From DAMCZI01 sp032095175 (GTDB lineage: Bacteria > Bacillota > Clostridia > Clostridiales > Caloramatoraceae): a stretch of 6,746 nt of DNA. Location: NCBI GenBank assembly GCA_032095175.1, contig DAMCZI010000090.1, positions 1-6,746 on the forward strand, written 5' to 3'. Below are positions 5,951 through 6,746 of this stretch, piece by piece. The translations under genes were made by a program, and so were the position numbers. How positions within the stretch are numbered: the first letter of the stretch is position 1; each line of letters opens with the position of its first letter. The notes under the pieces were generated by a model. The model was not told the DNA's origin and ran no database searches. It was given only the letters and a program-made list of their open reading frames with translations.

Positions 5951-5979
5951 ATTTTATTATAGTTTTTATATTATGTCAA
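5951..5979 (-). promoter_or_regulatory. Sigma-A promoter of rny
   Basis: The minus strand shows TTGACA (5974-5979, perfect), a 17-base spacer and TAAAAT (5951-5956, 5 of 6). This is the best vegetative promoter in the window. The start would fall near 5944, giving a leader of about 100 bases to the ATT start. It lies in the recX-rny gap, so rny can be transcribed independently of recX. Confidence 0.8.
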
Positions 5980-6048
5980 GTTTGCCATATTACATTAGAC
6001 ATGCAATATATTTGATTTAATCTATTTTTGAGTGTTAACCTATGATTA

Positions 6049-6669
6049 TTAAAAGTTATCATCTTGCATAACTTCTCTCATTACCCTCTTAATCAACTCA
6101 TATTCATATCCCTTTGATAATAGATAACGATATAGTCTTTGCTTTGCATTATCCTTTCCTTCAATGGATCTTAATTTTTTAACAGCAATTTCACGAAGAT
6201 TTTCATACTCAGCGTCCTCACAAATACTTATATCAAGTCCCTCAATATCAGTTAACCCTAAATTATAAAGGTCAGCCATTATTTTATTCTTGCCACATTT
6301 CTTAGTACTTAAACAATATCTAATGTACTTTTTAGCATATTCTATATCATTAATCAGCCCATAGCTTTTTAATTTATCCAACACACGGGAAATAGACGAA
6401 TCTCCATAGGATCTAGCTTTAAGCTTTTTAGTCATTTCTGCTGTTGTATAATCCTTTTTAGAGAGAAGGTTTAGCGAATAATTATATGCTTTTGAATATT
6501 CACACTGCTCTATAAAGGCTTCTAATTCTTCTTGTGTAATTTCTCTGTTAACTTTTATTCCATATTTAATTATATCCTCTAAATCTGATGAAAAGCAAAA
6601 TTCATCATCAATAAAGACATTGCACCTTTCCTTTTTTCTCTTTTGTTCACTAACTTCTGTTATTTTCAC
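6049..6669 (-). CDS. recX: RecX, regulatory protein of RecA
   Basis: RecX binds RecA filaments and inhibits or modulates strand exchange and the SOS co-protease activity. The protein has 206 residues from the GTG start. An N-terminal extension (KITEVSEQKRKKERCNVFI, then DDEFCFS) of the Firmicute type leads into tandem three-helix repeats: about 57-105 (YSLNLLSKKDYTTAEMTKKL), about 106-150 (LINDIEYAKKYIRY) and about 160-206. I chose the GTG at 6669 because GGGGTGAT lies 3 bases before it (5 bases after GGGGTG) and because RecX proteins usually begin right before the K-I-T/E strand. A longer reading from ATG at 6741 adds 24 unrelated residues and has no ribosome site. recX is 187 bases from rny, with no clear terminator between, so some readthrough is possible. 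recA itself is not in the window. Confidence 0.93.
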   Translation of the reverse strand: MKITEVSEQKRKKERCNVFIDDEFCFSSDLEDIIKYGIKVNREITQEELEAFIEQCEYSKAYNYSLNLLSKKDYTTAEMTKKLKARSYGDSSISRVLDKLKSYGLINDIEYAKKYIRYCLSTKKCGKNKIMADLYNLGLTDIEGLDISICEDAEYENLREIAVKKLRSIEGKDNAKQRLYRYLLSKGYEYELIKRVMREVMQDDNF

Positions 6670-6672
6670 GGT

Positions 6673-6680
6673 ATCACCCC
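6673..6680 (-). promoter_or_regulatory. Ribosome binding site deciding the recX GTG start
   Basis: The minus strand reads GGGGTGAT followed by ACC and GTG. GGTGAT extends the pairing with the 16S rRNA tail, so a short gap to the start is acceptable. This site favours the 206-residue form over the ATG at 6741. Confidence 0.7.
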
Positions 6681-6746
6681 ATTTATGATTGCCTGCTATA
6701 TGTTTCGCATAAATGATTCTACATTGCTCGACCCTAAACATTTATG
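6680..6746. repeat. Three copies of CATTTATG/CATAAATG in the recX leader
   Basis: CATTTATG lies at 6680-6687 and at 6739-6746, and its inverse CATAAATG at 6708-6715. The middle copy can pair with either outer copy (loops of 20 and 23 bases), giving two mutually exclusive 8-bp stems. The copy nearest recX touches the first base of its Shine-Dalgarno sequence. The stems are AU-rich and weak. Confidence 0.4.

Noticed and set aside
6695..6712. CGAAACATAT as a LexA/SOS box upstream of recX
   Set aside because: There is no second half-site (GTTCG/GTTT) at the required spacing, so it does not fit the Gram-positive LexA palindrome.
6670..6741. 24-residue N-terminal extension of RecX from ATG at 6741
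   Set aside because: It has no ribosome binding site, resembles no RecX N-terminus, and the GTG at 6669 has a proper site.
1..6746. Mobile elements, CRISPR arrays, tRNA or rRNA genes, toxin-antitoxin or defence genes
   Set aside because: I looked for transposase-like frames, regular repeat-spacer patterns, tRNA T-loop motifs and short paired genes and found none; the gene order is a normal housekeeping one.

Overview
The window looks like a low-GC, spore-forming Firmicute, most likely a Clostridium or close relative. The evidence is the AT-rich intergenic DNA, strong AAGGAGG-type ribosome binding sites, stem-loop terminators, a spoVS gene and the gene content. All six genes lie on the minus strand, so the biological order runs from high to low coordinates: recX, rny, spoVS, a padR-family regulator, a class I aspartate-type aminotransferase (aspB/aspC-like) and purB. 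No tRNA, rRNA, CRISPR array, insertion sequence or phage gene is visible.

Layout in transcription order. recX (GTG start at 6669) encodes the RecA modulator; its 5' leader carries three copies of an 8-base inverted element. A 187-base gap holds a near-consensus vegetative promoter for rny, the membrane-anchored endoribonuclease RNase Y. The rny start is unusual: the only good Shine-Dalgarno sequence points to an ATT codon at 5840, not to the unsupported TTG at 5861. rny ends in a 24-bp perfect hairpin. spoVS follows with a plausible sigma-H promoter and its own 23-bp hairpin. A 327-base gap with repeated TTGTTTATA-like elements precedes padR, which is only 32 bases from the aminotransferase gene, so the two are probably cotranscribed. 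The aminotransferase gene ends in a terminator. purB follows with an extended -10 promoter and ends in a classic terminator.

The leftmost 309 bases contain no gene. They hold a nearly perfect Fur-box-like palindrome (212-226) and a candidate leftward promoter (99-126) whose transcript would leave the window.

Functionally this is a housekeeping stretch: recombination control, mRNA decay, sporulation, amino-acid and purine metabolism. I see no convincing new multi-gene system. The points most worth checking are the putative ATT start of rny, the Fur-like site without a visible target, the operator-like repeats before padR, and the animal-like form of PurB.
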